A stretch of DNA of 52,883 bases, taken from Planctomycetota bacterium (lineage in GTDB: Bacteria > Planctomycetota > UBA8108 > JACQVS01). The stretch is from positions 1 through 52,883 of the forward strand of contig JANQLS010000176.1 in the NCBI GenBank assembly GCA_028280485.1, in the 5' to 3' direction. The stretch's first letter is position 1, and the number at the start of each line of letters is the position of its first letter. The notes beneath the pieces are model-generated. The model saw nothing but the letters and a program-made list of their open reading frames with translations, made no database searches and had not been told where the DNA came from. Made by a program: the position numbers and the translations under genes. Below, one piece after another: positions 25,874 through 34,078 of this stretch.

Positions 25874-27411
25874 GAGCCTCTTCCTTCCTTCGCTCGTTTC
25901 TCGCCGAGTTCCACTTCAGCCGAGCGAACGGCTTCGAAAAGTGCCGTAGCTTTGTGAACGGTTTCCATGTATTCCGTCTCGGGAACAGAATCAGCCACCA
26001 GGCCAGCCCCAGCTTGAATGCGAACTTTTCCCTTATGGAAGACGATGGTTCGAATGGCGATACAAGTATCTAAGTTTCCCGCAAAATCCAAATATCCCAC
26101 GGCTCCGGCATAGATTCCTCGGCGAGTGGGTTCGAGTTCGTCGATAATCTCCATCGCACGAATCTTAGGAGCTCCCGAAACCGTTCCTGCAGGAAAACCC
26201 GCTTGGAAGGCATCCAAGGAATCTAATCCTTCCTGAAGTTCACCTTCGACCTCACTCACGATATGCATCACGTGAGAATAGCGTTCAATAATTTGAAGCT
26301 TTGAAAGTTCGATAGTTCCAAATTTTGCCACTCGCCCCACATCGTTTCGACCGAGATCGACCAGCATGCGATGCTCGGCGAGTTCCTTCTCATCGGCGAG
26401 AAGATCTTCTTCATGATCCTGATCTTCTTGAGGTGTTTTACCTCGCGGGCGAGTTCCTGCAATCGGACGAACAGAAACAACTCGATCTTCAACCTTCACT
26501 AAAATTTCGGGCGAAGAACCAAAGAGCGCAGTTTCTCCCCACTCTAAATAAAAGAGATAGGGAGAAGGATTGAGTGCACGAAGAAAGCGATACGCCGCGA
26601 AGGGGTCGATATCTGTTTCTTTCTCGAATCGTTGAGACAAAACGATTTGGAAGGCATCTCCACTGGCGATATATTCCTTTGCTTTGATGACAGCCGCTTC
26701 GAATTGCTCTTGAGTGAAATTCGATCGCATTCCTTCATCGATCATCAAGGGTGGAAGTTTGGGAATCCTTGCCGGAGCTTCTTCACCGCTGACTCGCTGA
26801 GAGATCTGCTCTTGCAAATGATCGAGTTGATCCTGTGCTTTGTCGTAGACTTTTCTTAACTCGCTTGGATCCGTCGGCAAGTCTTCGTAGAGAACATTGG
26901 TGATCAAAAGCAGTCGATGGCGAGCATGATCAAAGGCGACAACGGTATCAAAGATATAGAATAGAACATCAGGGAGATCATCTTCCCGTTCATGAGAGTC
27001 GGGAATGTTTTCGATATACCGAATCGCATCGTAACTGATGTAGCCCACCGGCCCCCCGGTAAACGGAGGCAGCCCCGGAGTTCGAGACGATTGATATTTC
27101 ACCATCTCTTCAGCGAAGACATCGAAGAAGCTCCGCGAGTCTTCACGGATCCATCTCCCATCTTCAGCCTCGATACGAACGTTATCTCCCTGGGCGTAAA
27201 TCTTTGAACTGGGTCCCGTCCCCACGAATGAGAACCGACTGATGCGCTCTCCCCCCTCGACACTTTCGAGTAAAAAACAGGGTTTCCCCCCCTCTCTCAA
27301 CCTGACGAGAGTAGCGGGAGGAGTGAGCGTATCGGCTAAAAGTTCACGGAATATCGGAATCATTCCGCCCGAACTTTCGGAAACCGACTTAGAAAAATCC
27401 TCAAAATCCAC
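25870..27411 (-). CDS. trpE: anthranilate synthase component I
   Basis: This converts chorismate to anthranilate with TrpG. The N-terminal domain has the feedback tryptophan-binding element FLLESVEGGERISRFSF, so allosteric inhibition is probably intact. The C-terminal chorismate-binding domain has PSPYLFYLEW, RPIAGTRPRG, LADEKELAEHRMLVDLGRND, FPAGTVSGAPK and RRGIYAGAVGY. The protein is 513 residues. The start is GTG with AGAGG about eight bases upstream. It is the first gene of trpE-G-D-C-F-murJ. trpA and trpB are absent from the window. Confidence 0.94.
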   Translation of the reverse strand: MDFEDFSKSVSESSGGMIPIFRELLADTLTPPATLVRLREGGKPCFLLESVEGGERISRFSFVGTGPSSKIYAQGDNVRIEAEDGRWIREDSRSFFDVFAEEMVKYQSSRTPGLPPFTGGPVGYISYDAIRYIENIPDSHEREDDLPDVLFYIFDTVVAFDHARHRLLLITNVLYEDLPTDPSELRKVYDKAQDQLDHLQEQISQRVSGEEAPARIPKLPPLMIDEGMRSNFTQEQFEAAVIKAKEYIASGDAFQIVLSQRFEKETDIDPFAAYRFLRALNPSPYLFYLEWGETALFGSSPEILVKVEDRVVSVRPIAGTRPRGKTPQEDQDHEEDLLADEKELAEHRMLVDLGRNDVGRVAKFGTIELSKLQIIERYSHVMHIVSEVEGELQEGLDSLDAFQAGFPAGTVSGAPKIRAMEIIDELEPTRRGIYAGAVGYLDFAGNLDTCIAIRTIVFHKGKVRIQAGAGLVADSVPETEYMETVHKATALFEAVRSAEVELGEKRAKEGRGS

Positions 27412-27439
27412 GGATGAGCCTCTGAATTGGTGGTTGCAA

Positions 27440-27462
27440 AAGCTCCCTCAAAAAGGGAGCTT
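27440..27462 (-). terminator. trp leader hairpin, possible attenuator
   Basis: On the minus strand AAGCTCCCT-TTTTG-AGGGAGCTT forms a nine-base-pair stem that runs into a short TTTT tract, 28 bases before the trpE GTG. This position between promoter and gene fits an attenuator or a regulated leader. No leader peptide with Trp codons is visible, so classical ribosome-mediated attenuation is not supported. Confidence 0.5.
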
Positions 27463-27482
27463 AATGTTGTAAGTCCTTAAAA

Positions 27483-27511
27483 TATATAAATTAATCGACC
27501 GAAAAGTGAAA
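27483..27511 (-). promoter_or_regulatory. candidate sigma-70 promoter of the trp operon
   Basis: On the minus strand TTTCAC (27511-27506) and TATATA (27488-27483) are separated by 17 bases. A transcript would start near 27475 and include the leader hairpin before the trpE start. The assignment rests on consensus spacing only. Confidence 0.5.
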
Positions 27512-27871
27512 TAATATTAGCATTCTCTAGACGATTTCAAACTCCATTGGGAGTTCAGCTCTCGGCTATTTTAGTACCAAAAGGCCGATGATAGGCATTC
27601 TCGCCTTAACTGGCAACGCGAAGTGAAAAAAACCTGATAGTATGGATAATACATTCTTTCCAGCTGGCATTTCACCTCAGGGCTGAGAAATGCAGGTTTT
27701 GCAATGAGGGTAAGTCTGGGCGACGACGATTTTGAATGCACGGGTCAAAGATTCCAGCTCCCACTCCATCCGCTGGTATGAGAACCGCTGGTCTGGAAGC
27801 TGAATATCAACTGACTTTAAATTCATCGGGAACTTCAGTGGAGTTCCACGATCTTGCTGTATTTTGCCCGG
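27512..27871. other. divergent intergenic region, trp operon to sigma factor gene
   Basis: No gene or repeat is seen. It should contain the promoter of the ECF sigma factor/kinase pair, but no clear -35/-10 pair was found by eye, as would be expected if the ECF factor used its own promoter type. GGAG at 27840 precedes an alternative TTG start at 27854. Confidence 0.4.
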
Positions 27872-28486
27872 ATGACTCAAGACGAGCTCTTAACACACTT
27901 CAGAAACAATTATATGAGATTGGTTCTCTGGACGAGGTTTCAACTAGGAAACCTTAAACGGAACGGCATGGACTTAAACAGCCGTCTCGATCCAGAAGAC
28001 ATCCTGCAAGATACTTACCTCACCGCGAGCAAACGAGCCGACACTGTCACTCAGCAAGATCCACCCGTCGTCTTCGCTTGGCTCCGCTCCATCGTTGACA
28101 ATACGATTCGTGATCTTAAAAAGCATCACCTCGATGCCAAAAAACGAACGATCTACAAAGAAGTTCCCATCGGTCAAATGAGAACTCCGTCGGGATTCGA
28201 TTTCAACTTCTCGGGAAAGAACAACGAAACTCCCAGTAAGTCCTTCGAGGAAACTCGACGTTATTCCGAGCTTTACGATTTATTTGATCAGCTTCCCGAT
28301 GTCCAAAAGGAAGCGATCCTCCTGATGAAGATCGGAGGCTTGAGTGCCGCCGAAGCGGCGACCCGACTCGCCCAAAGTCGACAAGCCATCTACATCCACG
28401 TGGCCAAAGGTTGTGCACGGTTGATCGATCTCATGAAAAGTCATCGAGATGATTTTCCTTATCTCATCGAACAACTCAAAAACTAA
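27872..28486 (+). CDS. ECF-family RNA polymerase sigma factor
   Basis: The 204-residue product has sigma region 2 near residues 35-90 (SRLDPEDILQDTYLTASKR, then a tryptophan in FAWLRSIVDNTIRDL) and region 4 near 140-190 (LPDVQKEAILLMKIGGLSAAEAATRLAQSRQAIYIHV). The spacing fits planctomycete-type ECF factors linked to kinases. The ATG at 27872 is chosen; the frame also opens at a TTG at 27854 with GGAG ten bases upstream, so the start is not certain. Fifteen bases separate it from the kinase gene, so the two form an operon in which the kinase probably controls the sigma factor. No anti-sigma gene is present. Confidence 0.85.
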   Translation: MTQDELLTHFRNNYMRLVLWTRFQLGNLKRNGMDLNSRLDPEDILQDTYLTASKRADTVTQQDPPVVFAWLRSIVDNTIRDLKKHHLDAKKRTIYKEVPIGQMRTPSGFDFNFSGKNNETPSKSFEETRRYSELYDLFDQLPDVQKEAILLMKIGGLSAAEAATRLAQSRQAIYIHVAKGCARLIDLMKSHRDDFPYLIEQLKN

Positions 28487-28501
28487 CTCCTTTAGCCCCT
28501 C

Positions 28502-31500
28502 ATGAATGATTCTCTTCAACCTTGGGAAAAAGCATTATCCCAGCTCCTCGAAAAGATTATTGAGGAAGGCAAAGAAGTTCCTTCGGCGGAGATTCAAGCC
28601 TTAATCGATCTCTACCCTAAATATGAGGTCGAGATTCGGGACACTCTAAAGAGCGTTGATTTGCTCGATAAAATCCTCGAAGTTCCCACTCAGGCTGATT
28701 CCGCCCTACCTACGATCAAAGGTTTTGAACTCAGGGAACGCATCGGGCTTGGAGGAATGGGCGCCGTCTACCGCGCTTACGATACTTTTTTAGATCGTGA
28801 AGTTGCCATCAAAGTCATCCGAGCCGGAATCGTTTCTGATCGCGCACGGGCTCGATTCATCCAAGAAGCGCGAACGGCTGTCGATCTTCATCACGAAGGA
28901 ATCGTTCCCGTTTACAGCGCGAGTGAAGAAAACGGCGTCCCCTACATTGTCATGGCTTTGGTAAAAGGAACTCCACTCAACGAGTTTCTAAGCGATGCTC
29001 CCCATTCTCCTCCTCCAGAACTGGAGAATGGTAATTTAGCCAAGAGCGTTCTCAATCAGGAGATTAGAAAACTACTTCCTGCACAACGGGTAGCAAAAAT
29101 CGGTGAACAGATTTCAGCCGCACTCGCTTATTCTCATGACCGAAAAGTTATTCACCGTGATATCAAACCAGCGAATTTAATTCTTCAGCCTAACGGTCAA
29201 GTCCAGCTTACCGACTTTGGCCTATCGAGATTGATGGTGGAGGATGGGGAACATCTCTCCATCAGCATGGATGACACCACCCCCATGCCCGGAGAGCAAC
29301 TATCTCGGGATGGGCAAATCGTAGGAACACTCCCTTTCATTTCTCCAGAAATTTTCGATGCACAACCAGCATCGGCCGAAAGTGATATCTACGCCCTCGG
29401 GGTCACCCTCTACCAGCTCCTTACGGATACACTCCCTCATAAGGAGAAATCTCAAGCCGCACTCATCCATTCGATCACATCTAAAAAGCCGCTGGATCCT
29501 CGGGAAATCGTCCCCGATATTCCCATCGAGTTGGAAGCTATCGTCCTCAAGTCGATGGAGAAGAATCCGAATGATCGCTACGAGAGTGCAGACGCTCTCA
29601 ACCGTGACTTCAATCGGTTCCTTCAAGGTAAACCGGTTAAAGCCCCTCTCAGAACTCGCGCCCAAAAGGTAAAACGATTCATCAAACAACACCGGATGGC
29701 GTTCCTTGTTGTTGCCCTGGCCTGTATCAGTTCATTCGCATTTTTATTGAACTATTTAACTCGCCCTGGGCATGTTCAATACGACCTTCCAGCATCGGGA
29801 ATTGCGATTATCGATGGCGAAGAAGTCTCTCCTGAAAAACTCAGAGCGGGTCTCCCCTTAGGCCCCGGTGAACATAAGGTCTTATTGAAGATCCCCCATA
29901 TGTTTCACGAAACGGAATCGTTTACCGTCGAGAGAGGGGTCCGCTGGCCCCTAACCCCACGACTTCTAGTTGAAAAAGGGGCCATCAATCTGACGACAAC
30001 CCCGCCGAATGCTAAAGCTCAAATCGTTCCATTAGAAAAGAATTCAGGTCAAGTGGATATCATAGGGAACACCCCGTTTTATACACCACTTAAGCATGGC
30101 GAATACAAGATTCATCTCGATCTCAATGGCTTTGAATCTCAAACATTCAATACGACTGTAAGACCGGGAATGGTCGTCAGTGAGATCGACAAAGTTCTCG
30201 TCGACCAACGCGCAATAATTAAAGTGAGTAACTATCCCCAGAACGTCAAAATAACTGCGGTCGACACTAGCCTATTAGAAGTGATTGCTTCTGAAGATGT
30301 TGAAGGGGGAGAGAAAACCTTCAAAATACCAGCGGGTAGATATCATCTGACTGCGATCGCTCCAGGATTTTATCCCGACACCTTCAGAAGTATACAAGTC
30401 CAACCTAAAGAAGAACTCAGTTTTCATTTCAACCTCAATCGCCAGGCTAGTTTTTGGAAACTACCTCCTAAGTTCTCCGCTCATAGAAGTATCCAGCTTT
30501 GGACCAGTGAAAAGCTGAGGAAACACTTCCTCATCGTCGCTGGCCTACAGGGTGAAGTAAACTTCATCGACCTAGAGAGTGGAGCTGAAGTCGAGCAACT
30601 TACTGTCGATCGACTCTTCGCTGGGACTCCTCATGATTTTGAAAAGCTCAAACGAGTCCCCTGGCATGAGCCTCTTATCGAGAGAACGAATGATGGAAAA
30701 ATCCGTTTGATCTCTTGCTTAAGGGGTCCTCCCGAAATTGGGGCTCCCACCTTTTACCTTTCGATCTTTACTTTAGATTTTGATTCAGAGAGTCGACTCC
30801 AGCATGAACTCACCTACCATACGCAAGTCTACTTAAGTCGACTAGGTCCCGTTGCCAGTCAAAGCTTTCCCTATATCGCATTGTTCAAAGATCAACCCGA
30901 TGTTGATCAACCCCCGCAAAAGGTCCTTGCTCTTTTAGAAAAAGAGCATCTGCGTTTGTTGAGAGTCAAAGACGGAAAAGAACTCTGGAAATGGCCAATT
31001 CCTGAAAGACTTTTAGTTCCAGCTCCAAGTCGTCTGCAACTGATCGATGACGACAATACAAGTCATCCCGTACTCGCAGTTTTATACCGAAGTCGAGGCG
31101 AGATTCTCGCTCTCAACTTGACCGATAGAAAAGTAGCTTGGAGCAATGACAAAATTCCCGACCGCAGCTTAGTCCCCTTGACCGTCGGAAAAAGTGGAAA
31201 CGATGACATCGGTCCCTTGATCTATTTCACTCCTCAAGGAGAGAAATCTTTTCACGCTTACCGAGCCCGAGATGGAAAGTGGCTTTGGAACTATGTGGCT
31301 CCTAAGCCCATCTTCCGAAGTATGGCTGAAGAAGACATCATTCAGTCTGTGGCTGGAACTGAACCCCTAGTTCAATTAGACGATGGTAGATTCTCCCTGT
31401 TAGATCCAAGCGACGGCGGCATTATCTGGTCCACCCAAAAAACCTTAACGGAAACAGGATCCTTCACCACCACCGCGAGTTCCTTATTACTAAGAAAACT

Positions 31501-32938
31501 CGACCTGCCGTTCCAGCACCAAGATCAAATATTAGCTTACTCCCCGACAGGTTTATTAATGAGTTATTCGGGTGATACCGGAATACCACTTTGGGAATTG
31601 GAATCGTTGATCTCTCCCCAAGAAGTTCCTCTCATCGGCGATGTCAATTTAGATGGATTTCCCGACTTCGTCGTTAAAGGAGCTGACGGAAGCTTGCAGT
31701 CTTTCCCCGGTCCGATTTCACGTAAAAAATGGGTTTCACAGGACGGCCCCGGTAAAAATGGAAGGTCACTCTTTTTAGATATCAATCACGATTCCTTACC
31801 TGAAATCATCGTCTACGGAAACTCCTTCGGGCCACGGGCCGTCCAAGGCACTGATGGAAAACTACTCTGGAAGGGCCCCAACCATGCTCGAAGCTGTGTA
31901 CTCGGCCTGTTTACTGAATCCGATGAACCCACCCTACTAAGCCAAACCACGAAAGATTCGTTTGTAGTTATCGATACCACCTCGGGGGAAAGCTTATTCG
32001 AGTTTCCAACTACCGATGCCGAGGAATTTTTAGTGGTTTCCGCTCCAGAGAAAAAAGACCGACTTCTCATTTACACTGAAAAAAATCCCGATGAGAATCG
32101 AGAAGCAAGCCTTTCCCTTTGGTCATTGAGCTTTAAAAACGGCCGGTATTCCGCAGAGGAAGAATCGATTAAAGCCCCAACCTTCAATCACATGACGGAT
32201 CGATTTATTACCGCAGGAGATCTTAATCAAAATTCCGATGTCGATTTCTTAATTCTCACTTCCGGGGAAAACTCAGACTCCTTTACTCTTGAGGCGAGGG
32301 AATTCAACAAGAACAAACCTCTCTGGAAAATTGATAACTTTAGATACGCCCCCAACGGCCTCGCTCCCGAAATTGATGATTACGATGGAGATGGAAATCT
32401 CGAAATCATTTTGTCTCCGATTGAGGGAAAAATTCATTGCTTAGATGGCGCAACAGGAAAAATGAAATGGGAGTTTCCCGAAAAAGGATCAGAGTTTGAA
32501 TCTGAGTTACTCGAAAAGTTCATGTTTAAATCTCAGCCCGCCCTTTGGGTTTCTCCCAAAAACGCGAAGGCACGGTATTTAGGTTTAAGCACTCACAATA
32601 ACATCACTTTTTTACTCGATCCCATCACAGGAAAACTGCGTTGGGCTCGCCGTTTAGATGCTTACTCCGCTGAAGTCTCCTTAGCCGACCTCAATCGCGA
32701 CGGCGTTCCTGAATTGATTGCTCCAACCGATAAGGCCACTCTCTACACTCTCGCTGGCCAAAAAGGATTATTGTTATGGAAAATCGGTATCGAGCATTCC
32801 ACCGGGACTCATCCCAAGATAGAAGATTTAGATGGGGATAGTTGGCCTGAGATCGTGATCTGTACCCGAAACTTTAAGATTCTAACTTTAGAAGGGCGTA
32901 CGATTCCTTTAGAAGAATCGTTTAAGGGTAGGGATTAG
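28502..32938 (+). CDS. giant membrane Ser/Thr kinase with beta-propeller-like exterior
   Basis: The protein has 1478 residues. The cytoplasmic kinase domain (about 70-370) is complete: glycine loop GLGGMGAVY (82-90), Lys104, HRDIKPAN with Asp220, DFG at 238-240 and GTLPFISPE. One membrane helix lies near 399-418. Outside are two PEGA-like modules (about 490-650), then a long region with PQQ/WD-like WKW or W motifs and at least six FG-GAP/VCBS-type calcium loops, such as DVNLDGFPDF, DINHDSLPEI, DYDGDGNLEI, DLNRDGVPEL and DLDGDSWPEI. This looks like an extracytoplasmic beta-propeller sensor driving a cytoplasmic kinase. It is cotranscribed with the ECF sigma factor just upstream. Its stop is followed after two bases by the foot of a REP-like repeat. 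Confidence 0.88.
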   Translation: MNDSLQPWEKALSQLLEKIIEEGKEVPSAEIQALIDLYPKYEVEIRDTLKSVDLLDKILEVPTQADSALPTIKGFELRERIGLGGMGAVYRAYDTFLDREVAIKVIRAGIVSDRARARFIQEARTAVDLHHEGIVPVYSASEENGVPYIVMALVKGTPLNEFLSDAPHSPPPELENGNLAKSVLNQEIRKLLPAQRVAKIGEQISAALAYSHDRKVIHRDIKPANLILQPNGQVQLTDFGLSRLMVEDGEHLSISMDDTTPMPGEQLSRDGQIVGTLPFISPEIFDAQPASAESDIYALGVTLYQLLTDTLPHKEKSQAALIHSITSKKPLDPREIVPDIPIELEAIVLKSMEKNPNDRYESADALNRDFNRFLQGKPVKAPLRTRAQKVKRFIKQHRMAFLVVALACISSFAFLLNYLTRPGHVQYDLPASGIAIIDGEEVSPEKLRAGLPLGPGEHKVLLKIPHMFHETESFTVERGVRWPLTPRLLVEKGAINLTTTPPNAKAQIVPLEKNSGQVDIIGNTPFYTPLKHGEYKIHLDLNGFESQTFNTTVRPGMVVSEIDKVLVDQRAIIKVSNYPQNVKITAVDTSLLEVIASEDVEGGEKTFKIPAGRYHLTAIAPGFYPDTFRSIQVQPKEELSFHFNLNRQASFWKLPPKFSAHRSIQLWTSEKLRKHFLIVAGLQGEVNFIDLESGAEVEQLTVDRLFAGTPHDFEKLKRVPWHEPLIERTNDGKIRLISCLRGPPEIGAPTFYLSIFTLDFDSESRLQHELTYHTQVYLSRLGPVASQSFPYIALFKDQPDVDQPPQKVLALLEKEHLRLLRVKDGKELWKWPIPERLLVPAPSRLQLIDDDNTSHPVLAVLYRSRGEILALNLTDRKVAWSNDKIPDRSLVPLTVGKSGNDDIGPLIYFTPQGEKSFHAYRARDGKWLWNYVAPKPIFRSMAEEDIIQSVAGTEPLVQLDDGRFSLLDPSDGGIIWSTQKTLTETGSFTTTASSLLLRKLDLPFQHQDQILAYSPTGLLMSYSGDTGIPLWELESLISPQEVPLIGDVNLDGFPDFVVKGADGSLQSFPGPISRKKWVSQDGPGKNGRSLFLDINHDSLPEIIVYGNSFGPRAVQGTDGKLLWKGPNHARSCVLGLFTESDEPTLLSQTTKDSFVVIDTTSGESLFEFPTTDAEEFLVVSAPEKKDRLLIYTEKNPDENREASLSLWSLSFKNGRYSAEEESIKAPTFNHMTDRFITAGDLNQNSDVDFLILTSGENSDSFTLEAREFNKNKPLWKIDNFRYAPNGLAPEIDDYDGDGNLEIILSPIEGKIHCLDGATGKMKWEFPEKGSEFESELLEKFMFKSQPALWVSPKNAKARYLGLSTHNNITFLLDPITGKLRWARRLDAYSAEVSLADLNRDGVPELIAPTDKATLYTLAGQKGLLLWKIGIEHSTGTHPKIEDLDGDSWPEIVICTRNFKILTLEGRTIPLEESFKGRD

Positions 32939-32939
32939 G

Positions 32940-33060
32940 ATAGTCCGCACAAGGTAGTCCGCACACTCCGTGTGCGGCCATCTTTAGCGTCGATAACCTG
33001 TATTAATTAATAAATACCGATCTAATCGAGTCTCTACTCAAGTAGTCGCCCCACCGTGAA
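32940..33060 (+). repeat. REP-like hairpins after the kinase gene
   Basis: A partial TAGTCCGCAC (32941-32950) is duplicated at 32955, followed by a complete family B hairpin, 32954-32977 (CCGCACAC-TCC-GTGTGCGG). Then come GGCC, CGTCGATAACC and CTAATCGAGT (33022-33031), and another GTAGTC foot at 33042 whose hairpin is degenerate. The order matches the start of the composite repeat at 20806-20895. Confidence 0.75.
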
Positions 33061-33083
33061 TGTAAATCTTTATCGAATGTCCG

Positions 33084-33237
33084 TTAACTAGCCCAAAGCA
33101 TGAGCGAGGGGACGATTAGTTGAGTTGATCTAAAATGACTTTAATCTACGTAATGTAGATAAGACTCCATCCTACCATTAGTAAACTTTAGTACCGATCT
33201 ATTCTTTCACAATCGCTAGCGCTTCGGGTTAGTTAAT
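33084..33237. repeat. A1-family inverted pair
   Basis: The left arm, 33084-33112, begins TTAACTAGCCC. The right arm, 33213-33237, is CGCTAGCGCTTCGGGTTAG followed by TTAA. The arms have diverged more than in the other two pairs. No gene lies between them; a small palindrome, ATCTACGTAATGTAGAT, lies near 33154-33170. Confidence 0.65.
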
Positions 33238-33350
33238 TGATTCGCTTTAAAATTTCACCAGATGCCCAAAGTTTAAAAATTCAATTAAATGTTCTTCCAG
33301 CGCTAACGCTACGCCCGCCGCATTTTGTCATACCTAAAACAATATCAACG

Positions 33351-33380
33351 CCTAACCCTCGTTAACACTTCGGGCTTGAA
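33351..33380 (-). repeat. A2-family repeat, inverted
   Basis: The minus strand reads TTCAAGCCCGAAGTGTTAAC and then GAGGGTTAGG. Its core differs at only two positions from the copy at 42486-42510. Confidence 0.6.
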
Positions 33381-33383
33381 ATG

Positions 33384-34020
33384 TAATAAATTAATCGGGA
33401 TGGAAAAAAGGAAGGAAAATCGTATCGCACCTTACCGTCTAATCCAGCAGCCCAGTGATTTTATTACGGGCTGGGTGGAGTAGGGAGTACGCGAGCGCAG
33501 CGAGCTTGTGCGAAGGAGCCGCCTCTGCGGCGACCAATATTTACTGCTGAACAGGTCCACAGGAGATCCGGCCGAGGCTGAAGCTCTAAACTTTACAGTT
33601 TTAGAACCCCGGCACCAACAACCTCCAGAGCGCTCTTCTCTCAAACAACCAGGGGGATAAAAAACCGGTTAAGGCTTTTTACGGAGTTATTCGAGAACGA
33701 AATGCCGGATCTCCTGCTTGGAAGATTCTTGACTCAGCCATCCAGAGCATCCATTTAGAGGCTCTACCCTACGGTTGCCGTGAAGAAAAATGGCCGTAAG
33801 AATCAACCTTGGACGTATTCAAGTAGAAGGATCTGTTTTCAGCGGATTTGAAAAACTCTCCCTCTATTTAATAAATGGATTTTTTGACGGGTTTTTTCGG
33901 AGAAAAATGCGGGAAATGAAAAAACATTTAAAAAGAGTAACTTACCCGATGGCCCCCAAACACCTAAGCAGCTAAATAAAAAAGACTTACAAGACAAGGA
34001 GGCAAATTTCAAAACTTAGA
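33384..34020. other. gene-free stretch with hairpins, function unknown
   Basis: No recognisable gene. Visible stems include CAGCCC/GGGCTG near 33449-33472, GCCGC-CTCT-GCGGC near 33519-33531 and CTAAAC/GTTTTAG near 33586-33604. 33514-33535 shares GAGGCGGCTCCT with the family B tail on the minus strand and may be a degenerate copy. A 61-residue frame at 33790-33975 has no ribosome site and no family resemblance. It could hold an untranslated RNA or remnants of repeats. Confidence 0.35.
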
Positions 34021-34023
34021 TCC

Positions 34024-34078
34024 TTAACTAATCCGAAGCGCTAACGAAGCATGGCCGCAGGTGGAGCCTGCGGACTAC
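34024..34078 (-). repeat. A1 arm plus family B hairpin at the uvrA 3' end
   Basis: TTAACTAATCCGAAGCGCTA (34024-34043) is a single A1 arm. It abuts a family B hairpin, 34055-34078 (CCGCAGGT-GGA-GCCTGCGG, one wobble pair), with a GACTAC tail. The tail read on the minus strand supplies the uvrA stop codon. Confidence 0.75.

Noticed and set aside
27440..27462. Classical trp leader-peptide attenuation
   Set aside because: No short frame with tandem Trp codons lies between the candidate promoter and the hairpin.
33790..33975. 61-residue open frame between the kinase and uvrA
   Set aside because: No ribosome site, no recognisable family, and it lies in repeat-rich spacer DNA.
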